DNA of 64,000 nucleotides from Ischnura elegans (lineage: Eukaryota > Arthropoda > Insecta > Odonata > Coenagrionidae): positions 114,090,629 through 114,154,628 of the forward strand of contig NC_060250.1 of NCBI RefSeq assembly GCF_921293095.1. Reading direction: 5' to 3'. Below the pieces are notes generated by a model, which saw nothing but the letters and a program-made list of their open reading frames with translations, was not told where the DNA came from and made no database searches. Positions 1-10,939 of this stretch are shown here, piece by piece. The first letter of the stretch is position 1, and each line of letters starts with the position of its first letter. Both the position numbers and the translations under genes were made by a program.

Positions 1-139
1 CTATAATAATTAGCTGCAATACACCCTGATATTATATCACATAAACTACATTTCCCTTAAAATGATTGAAATATATACTTAATTCACAATCATGGATCAT
101 CTTTTGTCCCTCAGAACTTTAGTTCATGCAGTTACTAGC

Positions 140-275
140 AAGAGCAATAGTTTTTGTATCAATTTTGTTTGATATTGTTTTTTACTTTTATTTCTGTTTG
201 TATCTTTTGACAATGTCTATTGTGATTTACATAATTTAACGACAAATAAACTGATTGATTGATTAATCGTGATAC
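140..275 (+). repeat. Possible 3' end of a non-LTR retroelement in a TRAF intron
   Basis: A T-rich stretch ends in AATAAACTGATTGATTGATT, a short tandem of TGAT/GATT following a polyadenylation-like AATAAA. Tails of this kind close many CR1/L2-like non-LTR elements in animals. No reverse-transcriptase coding sequence is visible next to it, so the assignment rests only on the tail. It lies in the intron before the first visible TRAF exon. Confidence 0.3.
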
Positions 276-419
276 GCTGATAGAATGGAGTGCTCTTTCC
301 TCCATTCATTATTACTAATGCATGCATCTTGTACCTATTAACTTTGTCTAATATTAAGGAAGTGATGCAATTGTTTCATTGCCACAGCTCTCATGATAAA
401 AATTTATTCCAACCCCTAG

Positions 420-575
420 GCCTCCCTCTTCCTCAACGGGAATGGTGCAGGTGATGGAACACACATGTCAGTCTACATCAAGATCCTCCCAGGAGAATAC
501 GACGCCTTATTGAGATGGCCCTTCGCCCACTCTGTCTCTTTCACCCTCTTCGATCAGACCAACGTCCCGGAGAAG
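420..575 (+). CDS. Traf4: TRAF4-like adaptor, penultimate coding exon (MATH/TRAF-C domain, first half)
   Basis: This internal exon of a TNF-receptor-associated factor opens after an acceptor (CCCCTAG) and ends at AAG|GTGAGT. It is 156 nt, in phase 0 at both ends, and encodes 52 residues beginning ASLFLNGNGAGDGTH and containing LLRWPFAHSVSFTLFDQTN. The LNGNGxGxGTH and WPFxxxVxFxLxDQ blocks are signatures of the TRAF-C/MATH domain, which forms the trimeric mushroom head that binds receptor tails and adaptors in the cytoplasm. The NGNGAG wording is closer to TRAF4 than to TRAF6. RING, zinc-finger and coiled-coil exons must lie before the window start. The TRAF family call is firm; the TRAF4 subgroup is inferred from residue pattern. 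Confidence 0.92.
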
Positions 576-1002
576 GTGAGTTCCGTTTCCTTGAATTAAA
601 TCTTGTGTGCATGGTACTCCTTGTATCACCCTGAACAAAATCTTTCCTTACCACTACAGCAAAATGTTCAACACCCCACAAAATTTATAATACGATAGTA
701 AACTCACAATTCCACTAAGTCCATACACTTGTTATTGTTATGGTTTCTCAATACACCATTGGAATTGACAAGCTCTTTAAATGTTTTGTCCTTTATCTAA
801 TGTATTACAATATTATAACAAACAAATACATAATTCTTTTTAGTACAATTAATAAAAATGAGGTTGATATATAAAATAGTATGTACTTTTTTTTCATCAA
901 GTACAACAAAATTCTTAAATTTACGTTGGCACTTTTCACTAATACTACTAAACTTCTGGGCCACTATGATATGCAAAGGCCCCATTCAAAATAAAATCAA
1001 GT

Positions 1003-1165
1003 TGGGGATAGATTAATGAGGTGACCTGCCAAAAATCTTTGCGATGTGCATTCAATTCTATGTACCTCTGATTCTATTAAACACTTGAAAATAAAGGCAG
1101 GAAAGAAGAAGAATTTATATTCAGACACAAAGCATTCCCAAAGGCATTATTGCATTACTCAGCCA
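1003..1165 (+). repeat. Dispersed repeat, copy 1 (TRAF intron)
   Basis: The segment contains GATAGATTAATGAGGTGACC, AAAAATCTT, and a later CATTCCCAAAGGCATTATTGC. The same blocks recur at 2205-2430, partly in a different order, so both are copies of an unclassified interspersed repeat. No terminal repeats or coding potential are visible. Confidence 0.5.
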
Positions 1166-1371
1166 GTCAATCGATTGTTTGTCATCATTCTTCTGAAGCC
1201 TTACATTTTCAGTATCTTTCAGTATCGTTACCCTATACTCTACAACTACAGATCAACCAATCATGGGCTCACACACAGACCATGTGGTAGACACACTCGG
1301 TCACTGAAAGCATAGCCCTGACAAGATAAATATCCTGTTTGCTGATTGTCCCATTTCTTTCATTCTTCCAG

Positions 1372-1569
1372 GCTTGCAGCATAGTTGAGAGCTTCATTCC
1401 TGATCCCACATGGAAGAACTTCCAACGCCCAAGCAGAGAGCCTGACTCCCTTGGATTTGGCTTCCCAAGGTTCATTCCCCACGAGACCCTCAAGAGGAGG
1501 CATTACATCAAGGACGACACGCTATTTCTCAGGGTCAAAGTTGACCCTAGCAAGATAGTAGCCGTGTAA
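1372..1569 (+). CDS. Traf4: TRAF4-like adaptor, terminal coding exon (MATH/TRAF-C domain, second half)
   Basis: The exon begins after a pyrimidine-rich acceptor (TTCATTCTTCCAG) in phase 0, matching the phase of the exon ending at 575. It ends at TAA (1567-1569) and encodes 65 residues. Visible blocks are FIPDPTWKNFQRP, SLGFGFPRFIPH and YIKDDTLFLRVKVD, the last strands of the MATH domain. DPxWKNFQxP and SLGFGxPxFI are the pattern of vertebrate TRAF4, whereas TRAF6 has a different segment here. Joined to the first exon it gives ...NVPEK/ACSIVESF... with no frame break. The intron is 796 bp. The C-terminus ends a few residues after the domain, as in other TRAFs. Confidence 0.93.
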   Translation, partial: ACSIVESFIPDPTWKNFQRPSREPDSLGFGFPRFIPHETLKRRHYIKDDTLFLRVKVDPSKIVAV

Positions 1570-1860
1570 AGAGGAAAGGAAGAGGATATTCAAGAAACAG
1601 AAGCCCACAAACAGTGATATTAATTGTATAAAAAAAGTGCACAGCCATAGGGATCAGCGTGAGGTTTGATCTCTTTTGCACTGAAGTAGTCAGAAAAGAA
1701 AGATACATTTGGATGATGAGAGAGAGAGAGGAGGAGCTGCTGAGCTACAACAAACGCTTCCCCCTCCTAAAGCTAGGAAGTGCCCATATATATTTTATTT
1801 AAACCCACGGCACGCCATACCATTGTATATAATGTGTAAATGTATAAAATAAAATTAACA
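1570..1860 (+). other. TRAF4-like 3' UTR with polyadenylation signal
   Basis: AT-rich sequence follows the TRAF stop codon. A canonical AATAAA is at 1848-1853, about 280 bases after the stop, and is the first convincing polyadenylation signal. A short purine run of GA repeats lies near 1718-1732. The transcript end is inferred. Confidence 0.5.
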
Positions 1861-2204
1861 TATATATTATGACACAAAAAAGCCAAAATCTACTCATTTG
1901 CATAGGATACTGTTGGACGTCGATTGTTTTGTGTTAATGTGACCGTCATAGAGAATAGTAATTCATTTCGGTGTTTCCCCGATTTCGAGGAAACATCTAC
2001 TGCTAGACCGCCAAAAAGCAGGCACCTCACTAACTCACCCACTTGCAATGTGAAGCTGTGTTAATGGCTGTGCTAGTTAGGAAAAATGTTTGCAACATTG
2101 CATTTTGAAGTATTGTCAAGGGCATCGGAAATAAACGTACATTTTCAAGCATGCTCTGGAGGCACTTGGCCTGATTACGGGCTCAAAGATTGAGAAAAGA
2201 ATTT

Positions 2205-2430
2205 AAAATCAGATGCAAAACACTCCCAGAGGCATTATTGCGTCAGACTGACTTGAATACAATGCAAGTTGCTGATAGATTAATGAGGTGACCTCCCAAA
2301 AATCTTGAATATAAAGAATTTATTTGCAATGTAAGCCCAAACTTGTTGTAAAAAAATTTAAAAGAGTGCTGCACACTCAATTCCACATACCTTTCATTCC
2401 ATCAAACACTTACAAGTAAATGCATGCAGT
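2205..2430 (+). repeat. Dispersed repeat, copy 2 (downstream of TRAF)
   Basis: It shares with 1003-1165 the blocks CAGAGGCATTATTGC, GATAGATTAATGAGGTGACC, CAAAAATCTT and CAATTCCACATACCT...ATCAAACACTT. The two copies are diverged and rearranged, so the family was not recently active here. Element class is unknown. Confidence 0.5.
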
Positions 2431-3612
2431 GGAAAAAGGAACTGAAACCAGGAAATACTATAAAAAGTGTTTAATTATATACGTGTGTAAACAGACACAA
2501 TGTATAAATTTACAAAATCGACAAGAATACTATCTCTTGTTAAACATGTCTCTGTGAATACATAATGATATTGTAATAGATGCTATCTAATACAATAAAA
2601 TATACAAAAATGCCTTTCAAAAATACTTCTCTAAGAAGTGTTATTGCTAACTTATGTGAGTGGTTAAGGCTACAACAATGAAGATACTTCAATGTGAAAA
2701 ATAAAGCAGGTACTACATATTGAGGAACATCTCAACAAACAACAATGATATGATACGTAAATTCACGGCAGAACTACTTCATTGAAGCATTCAATTACCG
2801 TGAGTGCTAATTACAGTTTGACCAAATCACTTTTGAGGTGGTATTCAACTACATCCAAAGCCACGTTATCACAATGTTCACAGACACCACTGTAGGTGAG
2901 TTACTAGGTATATCAACTATTACTGTAAGTGGCCCCTCTAAAAACAGCTAGGAAATAGCAAACACAATTCTTGAATAACACATACCATTACCATGAAAAG
3001 GAAATGGTAATCACTGTATAGAATACATGTCCTTACATGGCACAGTGACGTCCACAACAGAAATTATAGTGATGAACAGGAAATGAAACAGCAACTAAAA
3101 CACACCCATCACTGTGAGAAGTCCTGGGAGGCTGATGCCCTAGGCTGCGTGTTCTGTGTCAAAAAGAATTGATACAAAATTATTACAAATATATATTAAG
3201 TACTCAATAAGACAATAAGATCTGGAAACTATCTACTAAACGTAAACTTTGGCAACGCATATTACCGTTGACAAAAACATTTACAGCCGTATTTGGAGAA
3301 GGTGATTGACAGCTTAGGTCAAATGCTTAGTAGGCGTGAGTATCGAAGGCTAACTGAGGAAGAGTGGACATCTAAACTTCCCATCGATGGATGGAGTGCT
3401 ACACTTGAAATGCCCATCACACCACACTTAAGTTAGGATTAGAAAACCTCTGAAAAAGATGTAATCTTTGCAAGCAATACCAGGATTTCTCCTTAATGGC
3501 ATCATGGACATTCTTTGCTACAAGCAATGGAATATCCCCATGTGATGGAATTGGTGGTATTGTAAAGCATTTAGTTGCCCGAGAGAGCCTCCAGAGATGT
3601 TCGGGAAATGCC
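2431..3612. other. Non-coding stretch, nothing recognised
   Basis: AT-rich DNA with no conserved coding sequence, tRNA or clear repeat boundary. Open frames are short and lack any protein signature that I recognise. Confidence 0.5.
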
Positions 3613-3616
3613 TTAA

Positions 3617-3921
3617 CCCTTTCGCTGCTACAAGCGGAAATACCCGCAAAAAACATTATGGTTATTGCCTGTGACATGCGGGGATATTCCACGACTTTCA
3701 AAAAACTTTTCCTTTCAACACGACATGCAGGTAAATATCTACGTTTTCGAAAAACCCTCCCTTCGGTCGTAGGTGCTGTCATCTGCTCGAAATTCTAGCG
3801 GAACTACGTCCATTCGTGCGGCGACATTCAGCGACGTCAAATAAATGATTCAATTCATTTTTTTCTGGATAATAGGCAAAATAATGGAACCGATGAAAAA
3901 TCTATTGAAGCAGCAAAAGGG
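3617..3921. mobile_element. piggyBac-like MITE with TTAA target duplication
   Basis: The element is bounded on both sides by TTAA (3613-3616 and 3922-3925). Its ends form an imperfect inverted repeat: CCCTTTCGCTGCTAC at the left and GAAGCAGCAAAAGGG at the right. TTAA duplications with termini starting CCC are diagnostic of the piggyBac superfamily. At 305 bp with no transposase, it would depend on an autonomous relative elsewhere. The open frames inside are incidental. Confidence 0.75.
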
Positions 3922-4840
3922 TTAAACACATTGAAGTGTATTATTTAAATAATTTTATTTAAATTAGAATTTCCATTTATCCTCTAATGCACAGTAAGAG
4001 CCTAATGTATTTTGATACCAATTTTTCCATAAACTAAACACTTGAAAAATGGGTAAATTCCAGGAAAAAAGCATCATTTCACATTTCTGAGCCATTTGGA
4101 TTTTTTTACCCTCAGCTGCCACAAGCCAAGTATTGCTATTAAAAAAAATTGTATGAACAAGAGCCACATTCACTAGACTACATGTTTGGTCTTAGATTTA
4201 CTGACCAATATTTCAAATATATCCTCATGAAGGTATGGATACACTTATACTTATTATCTTACAGTACGTGTCCAAAATCCCTCTCACAGGGGCAGAAAAA
4301 AAAGTAAAACCTGAAATACTCATAGTGGCAGTCAAAACACCACCATTTTTATTTCACAGTATATTGGAGCACATATTAACCTTCAATTTAAAAAAAAATT
4401 GGATGAGTTAACTGCTCTGCCTTTTGGTGATAATTCTGAAAATATGAAGTAATGTTTTTGAGCTAAAAAAATCGGTTAATTAACAACTGTTGACATCATT
4501 TTGGCCAACATAACAATGCAAGGGGAATAAAAGACATTACTATGGAAGCTATGTACTTGGATAGACAAGGGGTCAAAATTTCATTCAAATATGTTATGTG
4601 GTTTCTGAGTTATGAATTTTTACCCTGTGCCCTGCACTCTGGAATTTGACTCCCTTTAGCGCCACTTCTGAGCAAACATCTCAAACTTTGACTCCTCATA
4701 TCTTGCAAACTATGAGAGTGAGAGAAGAAATATTTTACATGGGTCATTAGATAGTAGGTGATAGTAGCTAGTGACAAAAATTTCATTAAAATCCGAGTCG
4801 GTGGGTGCCATGCCTGGGTGAACTGACATGGAATGACCCA

Positions 4841-4938
4841 TGTGTTCTAGCAATTCACCGCTTTACACAACGCAATTTTTACTGCGCCTTCGCACGTACG
4901 TCAGATTGCGCAATTCCGTGTACCGTGTAAAACGGCCT
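4841..4938 (+). mobile_element. Half copy of a Harbinger-like MITE
   Basis: This matches the right half of the complete element at 61578-61811, including CGCCTTCGCACGTACGTCAG and the terminus CCGTGTAAAACGGCCT, followed by TAA. The left half is missing. Confidence 0.65.
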
Positions 4939-5383
4939 TAAGAGCTCTAAGCACTTAAGCAGCATTTTGGTATATAATAAAAAGGGTAATTGAGACTTGG
5001 AGCTCACCGCTAGTTAGGGAGAGCTACAGTCATGGCACTTCAACATTTCAAAGATAAGATGAAAGTCACAAGGCTGAATGGTTGGGTTTGTACATTGCGA
5101 GCTCAGAAATATCCCACTGACTAAACTTGAAAAGACATTGAGTTAATTTCCCATTATGAGAGCAAACATTGCCATGGATTAGAAAAAATCCAGACATCAG
5201 TATGCTTTTCTATTAACTTTGAATGACTATATAATAGCCGATAATAATTTTTCAAAATGAAAAAAGATCATTAATCATATTATCCAACTCCATGAACAAC
5301 AAAGTGGACACTTCTTTTTAACCATGGTACTAATAACCTTGCCAATTAGCATGGCACTTCCAAAATTATGCAGCTGCAGCCAC

Positions 5384-5640
5384 TTTCAAAAGTTTTAGGA
5401 CAAGGTTTGTGGAAACAATTCTGATTTTTCAGGAAATTTAGTTTCTCTTGCTCCTTCAGTTGTCCTTTGCTACAAACTGCAAATATTTTACTTGTGGGTC
5501 AAGATATATGATGTCAGAGTGAGAAGTTACTTGCACATTTATCATTCTGTTTAGAATTATGGTGGATTAAATGACAATTTTGTATGCATTTATTGCGTAC
5601 TTTCCCCGATTCATTTCCACGTCATCAACAAGGTTATTCG
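5384..5640 (+). repeat. Dispersed repeat shared with 29306-29556
   Basis: The segment carries CTTTCAAAAGTTTTAGGACA, a conserved TTTGTGGAA, AAATATTT..CTTGTG and TCATTCTGTTT in the same order as a second copy at 29306-29556. Divergence is moderate. A 118-residue open frame starting at 5584 overlaps its end but shows no recognisable domain and is not called a gene. Confidence 0.55.
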
Positions 5641-6274
5641 CTAGATAAGAATAAGAGAAGGACAGGGCTGAGAGTTCTGCTGACGTCAGTGCCGCCCTCC
5701 TCCCCCACTACTCCGGTGGATGGGGGAGGTTGGACGAGTATATTAATTGACAACCAATTCCGTAATTTCATTCATCGCCTGATGGTGCGCCCTGTAACGG
5801 TCGCGAAAGCTTGCACAACAAAACGCAACACGCAGCTGCACCCGGAAGCCGTTATCAACGGTTTCCCCGATTCACACTACTGGTTTGTATTTTACCAAAT
5901 CAATAATATTGAGGATGCGAGAACATATAGTGATGTTTAATTAATTCTAGACTTATTTCTTCGCCGAGTAAAAACAGGAAGATTGAGCCTTTTCAAGCTT
6001 GCAGTTTATCCATCGTGAAATTGGTAAATAATGGCTTTGTGTACATTTGCTGTCAACCGAGGGGTTTCTTCATTTTTTATATTTCACATTTGTCAAAATT
6101 AACGCATTACGGATACGTTTGCTGTTATCGATAGCTGAAAATTCAAATTTGATTTAGCATTCAAACTGAAAAAACATCAGCAAATAGTGATGATTTATTA
6201 TTAAAAACAAACTTACAAGATAATACAAATAAATATGACCAAGTTGGTAAAAATGGGCACCTATTACGATACAA

Positions 6275-6389
6275 AGCACTGCCAAAAGATAAATTCTGAG
6301 TGATGTAAATGTCACCCAATTCACTCACAATAGCTGCAAGAGACTCCGAGGCTATAAGCAAGGCTTAGGTTGCTTGAGCAATTGAGAAT
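6275..6389 (+). mobile_element. Non-LTR retrotransposon fragment, part 1 (split by a MITE)
   Basis: The last ~90 bases align with 24560-24650 of the longer reverse-transcriptase fragment, for example ACTCCGAGGCT and GCTTGAGCAATTGAGAAT versus ACTCGGAGGCT and GCTTGAACAATTGAGAAT. The match resumes at 7053 after a 663-bp insertion. The reading frame is broken by stops, so this is a dead copy. Confidence 0.7.
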
Positions 6390-7052
6390 AGGGTAGTTTC
6401 CTTCATTAAAGAAAACGAAAAGCATTGATTGCGATTCGTTACCCACCATTAGTGTATTCAAAATATACAAATTATTTCGTTTTAGAAATAGCGGTTTAGA
6501 CGAATGGCAATGGTCCATTTTTCTTCTCATTTGAAAAGGGCCAGATTGGCGCCCATGCGATGCCACTCCACGTGACGTCACAGGGACCTAGTTTCTATAC
6601 GAGAAGATAGGAGTTATACATCGTCTGAGGTTACCAATGCATGCATGAGGTGCAGAGCTCAGGGAAACATGTCTTAATAATCACTCATTAAAACTGGCAA
6701 AGGTCGGAAAGTTTTCTTCATTTGATAAGGTATTAACAATCCTTATTTAAGACAAGCGCTACCAGCCAGCAGGGTACTCAGCTACCCGCTAGCAGCCTGC
6801 GTCGTATCAGTGCTAAGCCTCGCCTCAAGGTCACCTCACAGGGGGGCAGCGGGAACCAGAAATAAGTCTCACGGAGAGATTTCCCGGCGTTCATACTTAC
6901 GCGTCGTGTTTTCGCACGCTTGAAAATTTTCACTTTTCATTTAATCGCGAAAAATAGATATCGTCATTTAAAAATCTAAATGCGTGAAATACGTACTCCA
7001 GGTGTAATAATCTTTCGATTTGGGCAATAAAAAAATAATAGGAAACCACCCT
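6390..7052 (-). mobile_element. 663-bp TIR element (MITE family A), copy 1
   Basis: The ends are AGGGTAGTTTCCTT and GGAAACCACCCT, which are inverted repeats of each other, flanked by AT on both sides. The reverse complement matches 22515-23379 over its whole length apart from a SINE inserted in that copy. Comparison with the intact retroelement at 24650 (GAGAATGGATATC) shows that this element is an insertion and fits a 2-bp AT duplication, although TA one base in cannot be excluded because the ends read AATA...TATT. No transposase is present. Confidence 0.8.
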
Positions 7053-7325
7053 ATTTATATCTTCAACAACGACACAGAGAACAACATTTTAGAATCACAC
7101 TTTATTTCAATGTCTGACAGAAAAGATAAATTAAGAGTGATATTTTGCTGAATGGATGGGTATGGGAATTGTTCTTCCCCTGTACAATAAATGATTTAAT
7201 AAATGCTAGGTGTAATTTCATCAGAGCATTTACTTTTTATGTGTAAACAGCTGATGTCCTAACACCTGGCCACAAGTCTATTGAAGCAGCTTGAGGAATG
7301 GTACACAGATGTGGATGAATCTCTA
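7053..7325 (+). mobile_element. Non-LTR retrotransposon fragment, part 2 (3' end)
   Basis: This continues the alignment with 24650-24925 after the MITE: CGACACAGAGAACA, GATAAATTAAGAG, then the 3' UTR blocks TGTAAACAGCTGATGTCCTA and CAGATGTGGATGAAT. In the better copy these read TGTAAACGGCTGGTGTCCTA and TGTAGATGTAGAT. The copy is non-functional. Confidence 0.7.
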
Positions 7326-7780
7326 GCCATGAGCATTAAGAGACAGTGGAAACAAAATTTATCTACATATTCCATCTTCCAACCATATATCACGGAAAAT
7401 CAGTCTTTGGGCATACTACATTGAACAACTTAGTATTTATATATATCTTATCACTCAGAAAACTTATCATTTATATTTAAACTTAACATTTCATAAAGCC
7501 TTTGAGGATATGCAAAGGATGAACATTTTGGCCTGTCTCAATTAACTTTGCTGAGCTCATCAAGCAACCATTAGCATTCTTAATAATCACATTTTACACA
7601 TTGTGCAGAGCCAAATAAATTTAAATTGTTCTTTTACCGGCAAAGTAGTTGCGAAAAAAGGAAAGATTGTTTCTTCACGATTCTGAAACAGGATATTTGA
7701 GGACCTTTGACCAATATACTTTTAATGTTCTGAAAAAATGTTTGTCGCAATAAATACAGTTCTAAAACAATCTGCAATAT

Positions 7781-7972
7781 ATCACGTGGAGTGGCATCAC
7801 ATAGGTGCCAATCTGGCCTTTTTGAAATGAGGTTAAATTGACCATTAACATTCGTCTAAACTGAGATTTCTAAAACCAAATAATTTGTATATTAAGAATA
7901 CAGTAATGGTGGGTAACGAGTCGCAATCAATGCCTTTTGTTTTCTTTGATTAAGGAAACTAACCTATTACCC
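7781..7972 (+). mobile_element. MITE family A, truncated copy
   Basis: It matches the last ~190 bases of the family A element at 22515-23379 without the SINE: GTGCCAATCTGGCCTTTTTG, CATTCGTCTAAAC, AATGGTGGGTAACGAGTCGC, and a terminus GGAAACTAACCTATT. The left part is absent. Because the site where the SINE sits in the other copy is uninterrupted here, it confirms that the SINE arrived later. Confidence 0.7.
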
Positions 7973-10263
7973 AAAACCACACCCGGTGAAAAAGTCTGAG
8001 AAAAATTCCTTCGATCTATATGCCAGGAAATTCTTAAAGTCTATTTTAAATATTTATATATTAAGACAGTCTTTTACCTAACTCCGAGGAAGGTGGTAAT
8101 GCCACCGAAAATTTAGTTATTTATGTGAGTTTTTAATCTTCATCTTGTGTGTTCTGTGATACTGCCCATCCTAGGGTTTTTTACGTTATATATCTATAAA
8201 GTAGGTAATTTATATTTTAAACCACAAAAGTTCCACTCAATAAAAATGAAAGACTTGTCTTACATGCACTATTTGTCAAGACAAAACCAGAGAATCAAAC
8301 GAGTGACAAGGAAAATTCTTCATTTTCAGCTCTAACTTCTCTGAGTACCAGAGGCAGATCTACAGAGAGGCTAGACAGGGCTATGCCCCCCCCCCCTTGT
8401 TTTCCAATCCACACTAGATATAATTGGAAAAAAATGTTAGGACCCCTACCATGCTGGGAGGTTACCCACTAGGTCCCCTTGTCGCTATCCAGCAGAGGTG
8501 CTGGGCACCTTATTTTGTTCAATTACTATTGCAATGGTACAAACAAGACAATAACAGACTTAACTGGCATATGAAGAGGCGATTAAAAAAAAGTCTGACC
8601 TAAATAATATACATGGGACTGGATAAAATCTTAACCCCTATGCAGGTCTGAACACCAACTGGACAGGTTTATAATGAGAGTATCTATAGACAGTCAAGTG
8701 ACATGTACTAACTGTGGAAATCCGCTGCCAGTATCTATTTGCTTGATTTGTATAATGACCAACGACTATCGCCTTCTGCTAAAATTCAAAATCAGGTCAA
8801 CAATGGGTAATGAAACATATATAAGCTCGGGACGAGAACGGTTTCCTCCCATTCTCTTGATAACACTCCCAGTAGGAGGAGTGAAAGGTTGAGTGAAAAT
8901 GTTACCCACGCAGCAATACCCGAGAACCACCACTAGCATTGACATGTACTAACACTTGAATGCAGTAATGTAAAACTATTGCCACCTTTAGCATAAGATG
9001 TATCCATAGATTTCAGGATAAAGAAATTGTTGGTAAAAATATCCAGGAGATGGTTAAGAGTGAAAATAAGAATTAGGTTGCCACTAACAATGAATGTAAG
9101 TATGGAGTTCCACAGCGTACTTTGAAGAAAATGGAAAAAGGAACTTAAACCAAGGACATAATACGACCAGAAAAAAGATAAATGTATCCTATCTCTTCTT
9201 TTAATTCAAAACCAACCCTTGCCCTTCCTCAGTACCATGACATTCTCCATAATTGGAGACTGATCTTCGTTATGTGATGAGACATCACTACTAATGTGGG
9301 TAGAGGTGAAAATATTTGCAGAATAATGGTAAAATGATTTTAGTAGCAGCATTAACAACAGTGAAAATTGTTAGTTCACAACAAATAAGATTTCAAAATT
9401 TTGTCCTAAAAAATAATCACAAATTTCTCAATTAGAGTACAAATAGAAAATAATGAAGCTACACGATACACTAGATGTGGTTGCAGAGAAAATCGACACT
9501 GGCAGCAGATTTCCACAATTAAAATCAACATGGTTCCAGTAACAAGAGTCATTATCCGGTGCGAGATAAGATATCCACGAGCAAGACAGATGACATATTA
9601 AGCAATTATGTTTCGTAAAATAAAGGTAAAGTACAACTATTCATTAATTACTATAAACTAACAACTCTCCACTACATACAAGCAGAATTTGTAGCCAACA
9701 GAGAACATTTTCCTTATCACCCCAGCCGAGCCTCATTGAATTCGCATAATTTTCTGTACATAAACCTAAATTGTATGCTTTTTTCTATTCATAAACCCTT
9801 CATCCGATCCATGCTATTCCCATAACATGATTTTTAATTTTATCTGTAACTGTGTACACTAATCATCATCACTGAGGAATGCCAAAGCGTAAACTTAGCT
9901 GTCTGTACTTGAGATCATCGACTTTCATTTACGAAAATAAAGTAAGAAATTGCCACAGACAGAAAACCAATGAGAAGGAATAAACCAACTCTTAATTAAG
10001 TAAACTCATTTTCCACCTCTTTATAAGGGCAAAAAAGGTATGAAATCAAATGAAATTCAATAAGCGTCTACGTTCTTATCACAAATTAAGTATATGATCA
10101 ATAATAATCAACAAATCTCCTTCAATGATATGAATTTACAAATACTATGCTGCTGACACCATGCACAATTTACTTATTCAAATGTCAATGCTTCAATTTA
10201 AACCAAAATTTAATCATCAATTCAAATGCTAAGAAAATAAGAAAAATTCCAACATATACATAC
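7973..10263. other. Non-coding stretch upstream of the window-left end of GINS2
   Basis: AT-rich with a run of about 12 C at 8386-8397 next to a TE-like CAGAGGCAGATCTAC motif. The missing last coding exon of GINS2 should lie in or before this interval on the minus strand, but I could not identify it with confidence. No other gene was recognised. Confidence 0.4.
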
Positions 10264-10534
10264 CCTTCGAAGTCGTTGCAGCTGATCTAAGGCATGAGGT
10301 AAAAGCGGTCTGACACTATTCAATTCCATCAATGTCAAGTGATCGAGACGAGCATGGGTCCCACCACTTTTAATAAACACATCGACTGAAGCACGCAGCT
10401 TTGACATCCTCATATCCCAGAGATCTTTCAAAGCTGTCCTTATTTCGTCCGCACGCGGTACGTCCTCCCCACAAGTGCTAAGAATAAGTTGAGCTTCAGC
10501 CATGTAATGCTCACTGGGCATTTTAGTGAAAAAT
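10264..10534 (-). CDS. GINS2: GINS complex subunit 2 (Psf2), second coding exon
   Basis: The minus-strand exon opens at 10534 after acceptor TTTGGCAG and closes at 10264 before GTATGT. It completes the split Arg codon of the previous exon and reads RFFTKMPSEHYMAEAQLIL, then PRADEIRTALKDLWDMRMSK, then HARLDHLTLMELN. ADEIRxxxKDxWDxRxxKLR and the LTLME motif are conserved in Psf2 helical domains, where it packs in the GINS tetramer. The exon is 271 nt, and together the two exons give exactly 173 codons, ending in phase 0 after QLQRLRR. Human GINS2 has 185 residues, so a short terminal exon of roughly ten to twenty residues is missing here. Confidence 0.95.
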
Positions 10535-10633
10535 CTGCCAAAAAATGTAAAGGGAATTCCGTGCGATTCAATTAAAACAGAACAAAATCCTGATTAAAGC
10601 TAATTCTTCATAGTAAAGCAATAACAAACATAC

Positions 10634-10881
10634 CGTGATGCTGATTCCTCTTCTTTGACTTGTTCTAATTTTTCTACATCCATCCAATCGGGCACTAGTA
10701 TACGACATTTCTGTCGTTGACGAAGATTCACCGCCATCCAAATAGGGACTTTGACTGGAAGACCAGCTCGGAAAGGGCCTACTTCTCCAGATATGAGGTA
10801 AACTCTATCGAAATTGAAATTAGGAACTATTTCCACCATTAGTTTCTCCGCGAGAAACTCAACTTCTGCAGGGTCCATCAT
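10634..10881 (-). CDS. GINS2: GINS complex subunit 2 (Psf2), first coding exon with start codon
   Basis: Psf2 is one of four GINS subunits (Sld5, Psf1, Psf2, Psf3); GINS joins Cdc45 and MCM2-7 to form the CMG replicative helicase in the nucleus. The exon starts at 10881 with ATGATGGACCC (the second Met fits the family start MDxAEVEF) and runs 82 codons plus two bases to donor CACG|GTATGT. Visible blocks are [54 protein letters not shown] and DVEKLEQ. PNF, GPFxxGxPVxVPxWxAxxLxxRQKCR and WM are nearly invariant in Psf2. No frameshift or stop is present and the gene looks functional. Confidence 0.96.
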
Positions 10882-10930
10882 TTTTAACCGAATTAATTGG
10901 ACACCATATGCTTTCGTTCATCACATCACA

Positions 10931-10938
10931 ATCGCGCC
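10931..10938. promoter_or_regulatory. Possible E2F-type site upstream of GINS2
   Basis: ATCGCGCC lies about 50 bases upstream of the GINS2 start codon and fits a relaxed E2F core (WTSSCGC). E2F control is usual for replication genes in animals, so the position is suggestive. A single short match is weak evidence. Confidence 0.25.
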
Positions 10939-10939
10939 T

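Noticed and set aside
3417..3798. Overlapping open frames on both strands
   Set aside because: They span the end of a TTAA-bounded MITE and show no protein signature.
5584..5940. 118-residue open frame as a gene
   Set aside because: No recognisable domain, and the start overlaps a dispersed repeat shared with 29306-29556.
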